A stretch of 64,000 nucleotides of DNA from a virus: the IMG/VR virus record IMGVR_UViG_3300042308_001371, positions 17,766 to 81,765 of that record. One strand, written 5' to 3'. The translations under genes and the position numbers were made by a program. Shown in pieces: positions 39,582 through 47,457 of the stretch. Each line of letters opens with the position of its first letter. Within the stretch, counting starts at the first letter, position 1. The notes under the pieces are model-generated. The model was given only the letters and a program-made list of their open reading frames with translations, ran no database searches and was not told the DNA's origin.

Positions 39582-41860
39582 TAATGCCCCTCTCGAAGAT
39601 TATACGCGAATTGTGGAATTGCTACAAGAGGTACTGAAATTTTATTAGTCTGCTCCATACATCTCTGAACAATCTCAGCCACTTCGTCCTTCTGACTTTC
39701 ATTTGCTGATATTATAGCCTGATCATGTACGCTAAGGCTAACCCAAGCATCTAAACCCCTCAGCAAGAATTCTCTACTCATGGCAATACACGCTCGGCTA
39801 ATGATAGAAGTAGCAGCTGCTTGAATTGGAAAGTTCAAAGCATTATTTAGTAAGTTGTTGTACTTACTTCGCATAATCTTAACCTCATCCATTGAAATTC
39901 GCTCTTTATAAGCAATTCTCCCCATTGCCTTGTAGTCTAACAAGCTATCCTTATACTTCTTATACATATCTCTTACTTCTGGCAAGTGTCTAACCCTGCC
40001 ATATTTAGAGGTAACTTTTCCAGTTGTTTTAGCTTCATGCAAATAACCATCCATTGCTTGTTTCAATAGAGGAAATGCTTTAAAATAGTTGTCAATCAAA
40101 TCCTGAGCCTCTTCTTTTGAAATACCTAATAACTGGGAAATCTTTCCAGCCTTTGCACCGTATCTAATTCCTAAAGAATAGCCTTTAGCGTCTTGTCTTA
40201 ATTTTGGATGAGTATTTTTTAAAAAGTTAGGTGCTTTCTTATCAGCAGAAAATCCTTCCAAACCATGTGCCATTATAGCCACCTTAGAGTAGAAGTCTTC
40301 CCCATTAATGAAAATATCCCTAAGGGGCTGATCTCCTGCATCATCAGCAAACACAGATGGTTCCAAACTAGAGTAATCGTCGTCGATAAAAACATAACCA
40401 GACTTTGGAACTATTAACTCTCTTAAAACATTAGTATAATAAATAATCCTTGCATCATCTTCTCCATCTTCTAATGGTCTACTTAATTGCTGCAAATCTC
40501 CACCGTATCTTCCAGAAGTAGTAGCGTGTTGCTTGAAAGTAGGATAGTAAATTCCATCCTCTTGCATTTCCATGAATCTGTCAAAATAGCTGCTTTTGAT
40601 CTTATTCATCTTGTTGAATACTCGCAGCTCTAAAGCCCAAGCAAATCCATAAGTTTCTGCCAAGTGTTCAACGAAGTCTTCATTGAACTGACCCTTCCCA
40701 CCCTTTGTTTTTGATAGCGGAGCAATCCCCATTCTCTCAAACACGATCTTGCCGAGCTGATCTTTTGATGCAAGGTTAATGGGATACTGCTGATCTTGGA
40801 GCAATAGCCCCATCTGCGCACCCCTCCAGTCGAAATTGGGAAGTATAGTTCCATTTGCAAGAAAATCGTAGTGCTCTGGGTGTGTGTCTTTTAAAACCTC
40901 AATGCTCTTTTTTGTAAGTTGGAACTTACCACTTTTTAGTACTGGTAGGAATCTTCCCAAACCACAAAGCTCACAAAAGTATTGCTTCAGCTTGCCACCT
41001 GATAATGGGTATTCTTCGTTCAGCAAATCGTCCACAAACTCTTTTGCCTCAGGAGTCGCCATAATAGCCTCAACTACGGCTTTCTCTGTCCTCGCTAATT
41101 CTAGCTTGATTTCCCCAAGGTACTTCTCAAGCTTCGGCATATCAAGGTAAACTCCGCGGTGCTCCATTTTTATTGTCACTAGCTTATAAAGCGGCATAAC
41201 TTCGTCAACATAGAATAAGTCAGATAAGCCTTGCAATTTCATTTCTGAGTGAAAGTAGTGAAATAGTCGCAAAGTTATGTCAGTGTCAGCAATTGCGTAC
41301 TTAGCCAAGATTGGCAAGTCGCCTTTGAACATTTGCTTATTCTCTCTTGTCCAACTCCCACCATTGGCTTTGACATTAAGCTCAAGCTCAATCTGCTCCT
41401 GATTGGCTGCGTCCTGATTGTCAAGACCTATTTCAGCAGCATAAATGAGCGCATTCTCTTTCAGAGCAAACGGACCCTCCTCCGCTAGTGTGTGCTTCAT
41501 AAGCTGAGTGTCAGCGTAGAGAGCTGAGATTAAATTGACCTTAAAGAAGTTAGCAGTGACTCGCACATCAAAACTGGCATTGTGCATAATCAGACGTTTT
41601 TGCGACAGCAATTCTAAGAATTTAGTAGCAACAGACATTGCCCACTTCTGTTCATCAAGTTGCTGAGTTACTTTGTTCCAAACGAATGTGGGCAAGTACC
41701 AACCAGTACCCACAATGCACGAGAATGAGAATCCTATGATTTTTACCTTGCGAACATTCAATCCAGTGGTTTCAGTGTCATAAGCCACTACGTCAGCATT
41801 TTCTAGCTCACTCAACGCAGTCTGAGAATTCATGAGATTTATAATTTGGTAGGATTTCAT
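39581..41860 (-). CDS. family A DNA polymerase with 3'-5' exonuclease domain
   Basis: A 759-residue replicative polymerase of T7/PolA type. Exonuclease: YDTETTGL (Asp28, Glu30), HNASFD, and YAIADTDITLRLF. Polymerase motif A is DYSSLEPSVFA (about 491; usually DYSQIELR), motif B is RQDAKGYSLGIRYG (about 554-567), and motif C is VHDQA (about 710, Gln replacing the usual Glu of HDE). The residue at the position of E. coli Phe762 is Leu. There is no 5'-3' exonuclease domain. It works with the helicase and primase encoded just upstream in the same unit. Confidence 0.95.
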   Translation of the reverse strand: MKSYQIINLMNSQTALSELENADVVAYDTETTGLNVRKVKIIGFSFSCIVGTGWYLPTFVWNKVTQQLDEQKWAMSVATKFLELLSQKRLIMHNASFDVRVTANFFKVNLISALYADTQLMKHTLAEEGPFALKENALIYAAEIGLDNQDAANQEQIELELNVKANGGSWTRENKQMFKGDLPILAKYAIADTDITLRLFHYFHSEMKLQGLSDLFYVDEVMPLYKLVTIKMEHRGVYLDMPKLEKYLGEIKLELARTEKAVVEAIMATPEAKEFVDDLLNEEYPLSGGKLKQYFCELCGLGRFLPVLKSGKFQLTKKSIEVLKDTHPEHYDFLANGTILPNFDWRGAQMGLLLQDQQYPINLASKDQLGKIVFERMGIAPLSKTKGGKGQFNEDFVEHLAETYGFAWALELRVFNKMNKIKSSYFDRFMEMQEDGIYYPTFKQHATTSGRYGGDLQQLSRPLEDGEDDARIIYYTNVLRELIVPKSGYVFIDDDYSSLEPSVFADDAGDQPLRDIFINGEDFYSKVAIMAHGLEGFSADKKAPNFLKNTHPKLRQDAKGYSLGIRYGAKAGKISQLLGISKEEAQDLIDNYFKAFPLLKQAMDGYLHEAKTTGKVTSKYGRVRHLPEVRDMYKKYKDSLLDYKAMGRIAYKERISMDEVKIMRSKYNNLLNNALNFPIQAAATSIISRACIAMSREFLLRGLDAWVSLSVHDQAIISANESQKDEVAEIVQRCMEQTNKISVPLVAIPQFAYNLREGH

Positions 41861-41868
41861 AGATTCCT

Positions 41869-42066
41869 TTAGAGTAGTTCTTTTAATAAATTAGAGGCAG
41901 GGGAATACTTCTTCTTAAACTGAGCAGAGTTTACAGTCCACATGCCCTTAGATCCATCCTTTATATTACAAAACTCATAGGTAACATCGTCGTAGATTAT
42001 AATGAGTATTATAGCAGAATACGTGAAGTCCTTACGGATGTAACACTTTCCCTCTTCTAATTTCAT
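41869..42066 (-). CDS. small beta protein with NLLKELL tail
   Basis: A 65-residue protein with a likely small beta-barrel (GKCYIRKDFTYSAIILIIIY) and C-terminus ASNLLKELL. It lies eight bases upstream of the polymerase start. The tail codons hold AAAGAACTA, matching the ribosome-site position. Confidence 0.6.
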   Translation of the reverse strand: MKLEEGKCYIRKDFTYSAIILIIIYDDVTYEFCNIKDGSKGMWTVNSAQFKKKYSPASNLLKELL

Positions 42067-42281
42067 AATAACTCCATCATTAGCGAGCTATGGTATTTCC
42101 CGTCTACCCAATATTTTATACCATCTATGTTTATTAAGTATACAAAACGTAATCCAAACGGATCTATTGCTTCAATTGGGTGAATCGTTCCGATTATATT
42201 AGCAGCTTTAGTTGGGCATAGGGTTAGTATGTTAGTAACTACTATTATATCATTTATATTTAAATTCTTTATACTTCCCAT
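42063..42281 (-). CDS. small beta protein with SSLMMELL tail
   Basis: A 72-residue protein: INDIIVVTNILTL, LRFVYLINIDGIKYWVDG and the C-terminus SSLMMELL. Its TGA overlaps the next start. It is a member of the tail-sharing group. Confidence 0.6.
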   Translation of the reverse strand: MGSIKNLNINDIIVVTNILTLCPTKAANIIGTIHPIEAIDPFGLRFVYLINIDGIKYWVDGKYHSSLMMELL

Positions 42282-42520
42282 CCAAAATCCCCATAAGCTA
42301 ATAAATAAATGGATTCGGCTTTAAGTCTTTCAAGTTTGCTTATTTTACCAGTTTTAAAATAATTAACTATTATATCCTCTATGTCATCCATATTATGAAA
42401 TCCTGCTAGAATATTATTACACTCATCTAGCAAAGCGTCATCACTTAAGCTATCTAATTCCATATAAAGAGTATCACTCTCAAAACATATATCATTATAG
42501 TCTACTAGAGTTTGTTTCAT
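42269..42520 (-). CDS. small acidic helical protein
   Basis: An 83-residue protein with helices (DSLSDDALLDECNNILAGF, SKLERLKAESIYLLAYG). It overlaps the next gene by 13 bases. It starts by ATGA overlap with the gene at 42744. No family recognised. Confidence 0.6.
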   Translation of the reverse strand: MKQTLVDYNDICFESDTLYMELDSLSDDALLDECNNILAGFHNMDDIEDIIVNYFKTGKISKLERLKAESIYLLAYGDFGWEV

Positions 42521-42744
42521 AATAATTGTCTCTCCAATGATGAAAGTGGAAGAATAAACACATCATCTGTAAAATGTGTATATAAAATTCCCATTACGTT
42601 ATCATAGTATCGTATTCTTACTTTAAAGTCATCTACTTCTTCTAATACAATAAACCAAAATGTGCTATCACTAGTATCTTCATTTAAAGAATACCGTTCA
42701 TTAATTATCAAATTATTTGTTTTTGTCTTTTGCAATAGTACCAT
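42517..42744 (-). CDS. small beta protein with SSLERQLL tail
   Basis: A 75-residue protein: DSTFWFIVLEEVDDFKVRIR and the C-terminus PLSSLERQLL. The GGAGA of the L-E-R codons lies ten bases before the next ATG and acts as its ribosome site. The true start is uncertain because the frame overlaps the primase end by 32 bases. Confidence 0.6.
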   Translation of the reverse strand: MVLLQKTKTNNLIINERYSLNEDTSDSTFWFIVLEEVDDFKVRIRYYDNVMGILYTHFTDDVFILPLSSLERQLL

Positions 42745-43567
42745 CTTTTATAGATCTTTTAATTTGATACATATCTTTTTTATCTAAATCTTGAGGAGAA
42801 ATTTTAGACATAACCTCCTCTATTATTGTAGCATCAACACCAGAAAGGGCAAGTGAAAAGACGCATGCATTTAATGAATTAATCCACAATCCCGATAATC
42901 CAGTATGTGCATTGGTCAAGAAGAATTCAACCGCTTCAGGTATAGTATCCCTTTCCTTGCCATATAATAATTTAACTATTTCGGAAAGCTCCTCGGGTAC
43001 AATGACTTGTGCTTCATTTAAATTGTACTTAGCTTCTATAACCTCTTTAGCTTTTTTAGGAATTAGAAACTCACCATCCTGCCAAAATCCATCATCTATC
43101 TTAGAAGGGCAGTAGTACCTAGCAGTATCGGAACACTGCCTGTCAAGTTCTGGGAATTTTTCAGATAGCCAGTTCCAAGTCTCATCAAAATCCTTTGAAT
43201 TTAAAATAGTCTTAGCTAATGGAAATACTAGCCTAAACTTATGTAACTCATTAGTATGACTAGGACTTGGCAGACATAGGCAGGATAATCCAATTTGCTG
43301 TATTCTATGCTCAGCTTGTGGAATAGTTAAACCACTGTCTACATCTAAAGTCATAAAATCAGTAGATATAAAATGCTCATCAAGCCTAGTTCCAGAAAAT
43401 ATACTGGGACTCCAAGCATAGGATGATATATAAGATATTAGATCTTCTTCATTTATAATATCAACTACTTTAGGCAAATTAGGAGTAGAGGCAAGGAATG
43501 CTTGCTGTATTTTATCTTGTTTATTCTTAGGTAAGAAATTAGCTAAGGGATATATTGATAGTCTCAT
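42713..43567 (-). CDS. AEP-type primase (PrimPol-like)
   Basis: A 284-residue protein. The core signatures of archaeo-eukaryotic primases are present: FMTLDVDSGLT (D-x-D metal site, about residues 73-75), PSPSHTNELHKFRLVFPL (S-x-H plus the third acidic/basic cluster) and a C-terminal helical domain (PEAVEFFLTNAHTGLSGLW). It lies between helicase and polymerase, so it most likely primes phage replication. ATGA overlap with the small tail-bearing gene upstream. Confidence 0.75.
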   Translation of the reverse strand: MRLSIYPLANFLPKNKQDKIQQAFLASTPNLPKVVDIINEEDLISYISSYAWSPSIFSGTRLDEHFISTDFMTLDVDSGLTIPQAEHRIQQIGLSCLCLPSPSHTNELHKFRLVFPLAKTILNSKDFDETWNWLSEKFPELDRQCSDTARYYCPSKIDDGFWQDGEFLIPKKAKEVIEAKYNLNEAQVIVPEELSEIVKLLYGKERDTIPEAVEFFLTNAHTGLSGLWINSLNACVFSLALSGVDATIIEEVMSKISPQDLDKKDMYQIKRSIKDGTIAKDKNK

Positions 43568-43752
43568 AATAATTGTATTTCCAATGATGATAGTTTTACT
43601 AATCCCATTTCAAAATTAGACTTATAATACCACGAAGTTTCTCTAAAGATAGATGAATTATATTTTATTACAACAAAAACTAATTGATCAGTAACTTCAG
43701 TTATTTCAAATATAGCCCAATAATCATTTCTGTATATATCCCCTTTTTTCAC
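43564..43752 (-). CDS. small SH3-like protein with SSLEIQLL tail
   Basis: A 62-residue protein: KKGDIYRNDYWAIFEITEV (a GDI-type SH3-like start) and VFVVIKYNSS, ending KLSSLEIQLL. Its stop overlaps the primase start. It sits between helicase and primase genes. Confidence 0.65.
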   Translation of the reverse strand: MKKGDIYRNDYWAIFEITEVTDQLVFVVIKYNSSIFRETSWYYKSNFEMGLVKLSSLEIQLL

Positions 43753-44756
43753 AGATCTCCGCTATCTCCGCTAAACTTCTCTACAATAGTAACTACTTTA
43801 CCACTAGGACTTACTACTTCTTTAATTAAGTCATAAGTGAAACTCTTATGCTTCTCTTCTGCAGACTTCATTGCTAGAAGTTCATTATAGTATAACTTAA
43901 AGGTAGAGTACTCATTAATAGACATTTTCTTAAACCCTCTAGTCTCCACATCATAAGCCAGTAGCTTATTTTGACCACGCTTAATCTTATCCTCTTTGTG
44001 AGCTTCTCTAATCTTGCAATACCCCCATCCCATTACGCTTATCTTAGCCTCTTCTTCAAGTCTTAAAACTGGGCGATGAATCTGCATAATATCAGAGCAA
44101 ATGTACTTAAACTGACTACAGCCCAATACTGCATCTGCATCAAGAGGAACCTCTCCCTTCTGACCAGCACCTTTATTTACTTGAGCCATAGGGACTCCAA
44201 AAGCATTTAATTCTACAGCCATTTCTTTTAATGTAATCATAATAGAATTAAGAGTAGACGGATCGTTCTCGCCTAGACAATGAATATGGTCAATTGCAAA
44301 AGCTGCAACATCTCCAATGACTTCACGATACTTAACAAGTTCTTTCTTAATCCATCCCATGCTAACCTCACGAGATTTTCCAGTCTCATCATATCTGGAG
44401 ATTACGTATAATCTTTCAGATACCTCTGGACAATCCTCAGTAAGCTTAAACCATCGTTGAGAGATCTTTTCGTCGGTCATTTCAAGTGAAACGTATACGG
44501 CACAAGAATTTGGATTGTTCTTCAGAATCTCTTTAAAAAAATATAATACTACCTCAGACTTACCTACTCCAGAATCTCCAATTACTCCAAGTAACTCTTG
44601 TCTACTCCATTGATTTATCAAGCAATCAAATTCTTTAGGTCCGTTAATAAAAAGCTTTGTATTTAATCCACCGGAAACCTTACCAGATCTTTTTAGATCT
44701 GCTAAACTCCTTACTCCCATTTGTTGCTTTCTTTTATCATTAAAACTAGTCATCAT
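43749..44756 (-). CDS. DnaB-like replicative helicase (RecA fold)
   Basis: A 335-residue protein. Walker A is GVIGDSGVGKSE, Walker B VAAFAIDHIHCL, and YVSLEMTDEKISQRW is the typical DnaB/SF4 motif after Walker A. The Q-containing motif VPMAQVNKGAG fits motif 3. It lacks the N-terminal domain of bacterial DnaB and is nearer to phage minimal helicases. AAGGAG lies upstream. It acts ahead of the primase and polymerase genes in the same unit. Confidence 0.85.
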   Translation of the reverse strand: MMTSFNDKRKQQMGVRSLADLKRSGKVSGGLNTKLFINGPKEFDCLINQWSRQELLGVIGDSGVGKSEVVLYFFKEILKNNPNSCAVYVSLEMTDEKISQRWFKLTEDCPEVSERLYVISRYDETGKSREVSMGWIKKELVKYREVIGDVAAFAIDHIHCLGENDPSTLNSIMITLKEMAVELNAFGVPMAQVNKGAGQKGEVPLDADAVLGCSQFKYICSDIMQIHRPVLRLEEEAKISVMGWGYCKIREAHKEDKIKRGQNKLLAYDVETRGFKKMSINEYSTFKLYYNELLAMKSAEEKHKSFTYDLIKEVVSPSGKVVTIVEKFSGDSGDL

Positions 44757-44775
44757 GTAATCTCCTTATTTTTCA

Positions 44776-45000
44776 CTACTCTATAATATCAACTATTCCA
44801 TAAAATACCTTAACACTCTCAATTCTCCTTGTCAATTCCGTATTAGAAGGATCTTTCTCTCTACAAAACCAATAAGCAGCTACAACAGGGCATAAGTTAC
44901 ATGCACAATATAAAGATATAGAATCAATACCTTTCTCTTCATACGTATCATGTACTAGTTTTTCATGTGCGTTTCTAAATTCACCAATTTTAAATATCAT
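44776..45000 (-). CDS. small Cys-rich protein
   Basis: A 74-residue protein with LYCACNLCPVVAAYWFCRE: four Cys that may hold zinc. It begins just after a terminator (AGGAATAA then ATG). Function unknown. Confidence 0.55.
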   Translation of the reverse strand: MIFKIGEFRNAHEKLVHDTYEEKGIDSISLYCACNLCPVVAAYWFCREKDPSNTELTRRIESVKVFYGIVDIIE

Positions 45001-45008
45001 TTATTCCT

Positions 45009-45034
45009 AAAAAAAGGAGCCTTTCGGCTCCTTT
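45009..45034 (-). terminator. rho-independent terminator between recombination and replication modules
   Basis: On the - strand: stem GGAGCC/GGCTCC with a GAAA loop and a run of seven T. It lies one base after the stop of the 112-residue gene. The next gene starts nine bases on with no new promoter seen, so it may be a leaky attenuator. Confidence 0.9.
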
Positions 45035-45035
45035 A

Positions 45036-45374
45036 TTATTTCTCTAAATCAGCTACAATTTCCATTTGCACAAATTCCAACCTACCACCTGATCCATAAT
45101 CTGCTACCTTTTTTTCAAATTCTTTTTTATCAATAACACCTTTATCAAGAAGTCTTGCAAATTTAGTATCAGGACGAGATACGTATAGTGTTTTACCACT
45201 CATATTAACCCCATTGATAACAACTTCTGTATTCTTATCTAGCTTAAGAGCGTATAGTTTACGACCCTTATCATCAGTCTTATATTCGCCTTCTAGTCGA
45301 TTGCCTTCATCATCAAACTGAGATTGGAAGATCAAACTTCCTACTGTAGCGTACTTACCCTTCTGTTTCGACAT
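45036..45374 (-). CDS. recombination-module protein, unknown
   Basis: A 112-residue, beta-rich soluble protein (YATVGSLIFQSQFDDEGNR, NTEVVINGVNMSGKTLYVSR). Small proteins of this type next to ERF genes may bind single-stranded DNA, but no OB-fold signature is certain. It overlaps the upstream gene by 20 bases and is followed by a strong terminator. Confidence 0.6.
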   Translation of the reverse strand: MSKQKGKYATVGSLIFQSQFDDEGNRLEGEYKTDDKGRKLYALKLDKNTEVVINGVNMSGKTLYVSRPDTKFARLLDKGVIDKKEFEKKVADYGSGGRLEFVQMEIVADLEK

Positions 45375-45717
45375 TTTGCACTCCTTGTGTTAAGCCCTCG
45401 GCTTCATTAGTCTTTTGATTTTGAGCAAATCCATTTAAAATACCTTCAATAGCTGCTTCTGTACCCAACGCTACTAAGCTATCACAAATTCTCTTCCAAG
45501 TCGATAGAGCAATTCTAAGTTCAGGTTCTGACTCCTCAAATTGAGAATCAATTAGGGGATATGTAGCCATAGCTTCCATAAGCCTATCTTTTTGACCATG
45601 TTTTAGAATTGATCTAGCATTTTTAAATTCTTCTTGATCTCCAAGAAGACCTCTAACTAAAGTTTCAGTTACCTCTGTTTTAGAAATAACTCTTGGCGTG
45701 TTCGGTGAATTTTCCAC
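45355..45717 (-). CDS. hypothetical protein beside ERF
   Basis: A 120-residue helical protein (SKTEVTETLVRGLLGDQEEF, LRIALSTWKRICDSLVALG) with a disordered Glu/Gln tail. It overlaps the ERF stop by one base. Role unknown; conserved gene order suggests part of the recombination module. Confidence 0.6.
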   Translation of the reverse strand: MENSPNTPRVISKTEVTETLVRGLLGDQEEFKNARSILKHGQKDRLMEAMATYPLIDSQFEESEPELRIALSTWKRICDSLVALGTEAAIEGILNGFAQNQKTNEAEGLTQGVQNVETEG

Positions 45718-46268
45718 TATAGATCTCCTGATGGGATTGATGAAGTAGTTGCTTTAGTAGCATTCTTTCTAAAAGAACCCCGACTAGCAGCAGGAGTAGA
45801 GTCTACTACTACTTCCTCTAATTTGTCAAAATTTGTAGTTTGTAAAGTTGCTACTACTTGTGTTTTAGAATTTCCACGACCAACGGCTTGCTCCCCATCG
45901 TCATCATCGGCACCAATATTAGCTAGAGATTGTAAGCCATAACGACGAGCATAGGAAATTCCCGATCCTTGTTGTTGGGCATCATTCAATTTATTTACAA
46001 TAATCTCTGTGAGACTTGAAATAAACTCACCAGATTCATGCAGAAGAATAGTTTCTACAAACGACTTTCCATCAATATGAACAGTTGGCTGTAGAACAGA
46101 GATACCATTGGCATTCATAACAGGAAGCACCGCTTCACGTACAGCATTAAGATCTGCGTAACGACTTTTAAAGAATGGATTTTTAGCATCTTTAATAGCA
46201 TTTCCCATAGTAGATTGAGCCTTAACTAGAGCAGATGCAATTTTAACAATTGACTCTGAACGATTCAT
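45717..46268 (-). CDS. erf: ERF-family single-strand annealing protein
   Basis: A 183-residue recombinase. KNPFFKSRYADLNAVREAVL, LLHESGEFISS and GSGISYARRYGLQSLANIGA with the acidic DDDDGE end are the ERF family core. The C-terminal 50 residues are a flexible tail. ERF proteins anneal single strands during recombination-dependent replication. The RecB/Cas4-like nuclease at 47435 is the likely partner that makes the ends. Confidence 0.92.
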   Translation of the reverse strand: MNRSESIVKIASALVKAQSTMGNAIKDAKNPFFKSRYADLNAVREAVLPVMNANGISVLQPTVHIDGKSFVETILLHESGEFISSLTEIIVNKLNDAQQQGSGISYARRYGLQSLANIGADDDDGEQAVGRGNSKTQVVATLQTTNFDKLEEVVVDSTPAASRGSFRKNATKATTSSIPSGDL

Positions 46269-46523
46269 TTATACCCCCAAAAGTGTAAGAGTACTTTCTA
46301 GTGCTGAACGATTAGCTTCTTCAACAGTTGCTTCAATCGCAGGGATGGATACCTTCTTAGTAATAATCGGACTCTTACCCTCTTTTCCAGCAGAGTAAAT
46401 GGTCAAATTTAGAGTCGAAGCTACTTTTCCAGCTTGACCAGAATTAGATAGGTTAAAACTCAAATCAAATCCTCCATCTTCTGGAACTAACTTTTTTAAT
46501 CGTTTTGAAAATTCTTTATCCAT
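46269..46523 (-). CDS. small beta-rich protein beside ERF
   Basis: An 84-residue protein (FDLSFNLSNSGQAGKVASTL, TKKVSIPAIEATVEEANRSA). It starts by overlapping the upstream stop and ends one base before the ERF start codon. It may be an accessory to annealing; unknown. Confidence 0.6.
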   Translation of the reverse strand: MDKEFSKRLKKLVPEDGGFDLSFNLSNSGQAGKVASTLNLTIYSAGKEGKSPIITKKVSIPAIEATVEEANRSALESTLTLLGV

Positions 46524-46854
46524 TTTTTTTCTCCTTTAAATGGTTTAAGTTCTCTTTTGTCATTACAGCGTCTATAAGATATTTTTTAGCTTGAAACATA
46601 GCAAATTCATAATTACTTGGATAAATCTCCTCAAGCTTCTCTATTCTACCAGCTTTTGTAGCTGTGTCAAATGATAAATGTACTAGTTGAAACTTATCAT
46701 TCTCGTCTTGGATAATAGAGAATCCTTTACCATCCAAACTAGTTTCCAAAGCTTCATGCTTTGCTTCAACTCCTTGCATTTCTGAAAGTTTTGATCTTAA
46801 TTGATCAATGATATCTAAAAGTTCTTTTTTAGATTTTTTTTCTAAATCTGTCAC
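46516..46854 (-). CDS. coiled-coil protein upstream of ERF module
   Basis: A 112-residue protein. GTG at 46854 is chosen over an upstream ATG (46899) because it forms a GTGA overlap with the preceding gene and has AAGGAA before it. It begins TDLEKKSKKELLDIIDQLRS, a coiled coil, and continues with a globular part (IIQDENDKFQLVHLSFDTAT). Confidence 0.65.
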   Translation of the reverse strand: MTDLEKKSKKELLDIIDQLRSKLSEMQGVEAKHEALETSLDGKGFSIIQDENDKFQLVHLSFDTATKAGRIEKLEEIYPSNYEFAMFQAKKYLIDAVMTKENLNHLKEKKNG

Positions 46855-47018
46855 GTTAATTCCTTTATAAGAGATGAGTATAACATCACTGCTGCACAAT
46901 CTATGGGAAAATCATATGTACCTGAGTTTACAACTACACAAAATCCCAACATATATTTTACAGTATAAACCTTACTAGTATATTTGTCAATAATTAGATC
47001 ACCTTTACTATATCTCAC
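46851..47018 (-). CDS. small protein with SSLIKELT tail
   Basis: A 55-residue frame with a GTG start overlapping the upstream stop (GTGA) and TGA overlapping the next start. RYSKGDLIIDKYTSKVYTVK is a short SH3-like opening, and the C-terminus is LYSSLIKELT. The AAGGAA of the K-E codons is the ribosome site of the next gene. It is an overlooked member of the tail-sharing group. Confidence 0.65.
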   Translation of the reverse strand: MRYSKGDLIIDKYTSKVYTVKYMLGFCVVVNSGTYDFPIDCAAVMLYSSLIKELT

Positions 47019-47254
47019 ATTAACTCCTTTATAAGAGAAGATTCTGGGACAATCTCATCTAAAAAAAATGGGAATATATTTAATGCATTATACTTATCCC
47101 CATACCTATCATCCTGATTAACAAATACATTAATTAATCTAACGTGATTATTATGACCGTATACAATTTCTGCTACTACATATATTTTACCTATAAAAGC
47201 AGGAATATCACTTTCTTTTATACAGAGAACTCTATCACCAACTTTATAGTTCAT
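47015..47254 (-). CDS. small SH3-like protein with SSLIKELM tail
   Basis: A 79-residue protein. The start at 47254 overlaps the upstream stop (ATGA) with GGAG before it; a longer frame lacks support. NYKVGDRVLCIKESDIPAFI and GKIYVVAEIVYG form a GD-type beta barrel, ending PESSLIKELM. AAGGAG within the K-E codons is a perfect ribosome site for the next gene. Confidence 0.7.
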   Translation of the reverse strand: MNYKVGDRVLCIKESDIPAFIGKIYVVAEIVYGHNNHVRLINVFVNQDDRYGDKYNALNIFPFFLDEIVPESSLIKELM

Positions 47255-47457
47255 ATTAGCTCCAACAATAATGCAGGTGCTCTCTCTATGGTTTCTAGCC
47301 AATCAAACTCACCATTATCATATGTCACAGCTGGAATATATGCGCTTAAATTAATTGTAGCTACTCTTAGTGGATTTCCATTTTCTCCAGTTACAATAGA
47401 TCCCCCTTCCTTATACATTACATAATCTCCAACCCTAACTTCGTTTTTTGAGTCCAT
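47251..47457 (-). CDS. small SH3-like protein with LLLELI tail
   Basis: A 68-residue protein; the start at 47457 follows GGGAGAA. NEVRVGDYVMYKEGGSIV is a GD-type opening, and it ends RAPALLLELI. Its 3' end contains TTGGAG, the ribosome site of the next gene. It overlaps the end of the nuclease gene by 23 bases. Confidence 0.65.
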   Translation of the reverse strand: MDSKNEVRVGDYVMYKEGGSIVTGENGNPLRVATINLSAYIPAVTYDNGEFDWLETIERAPALLLELI

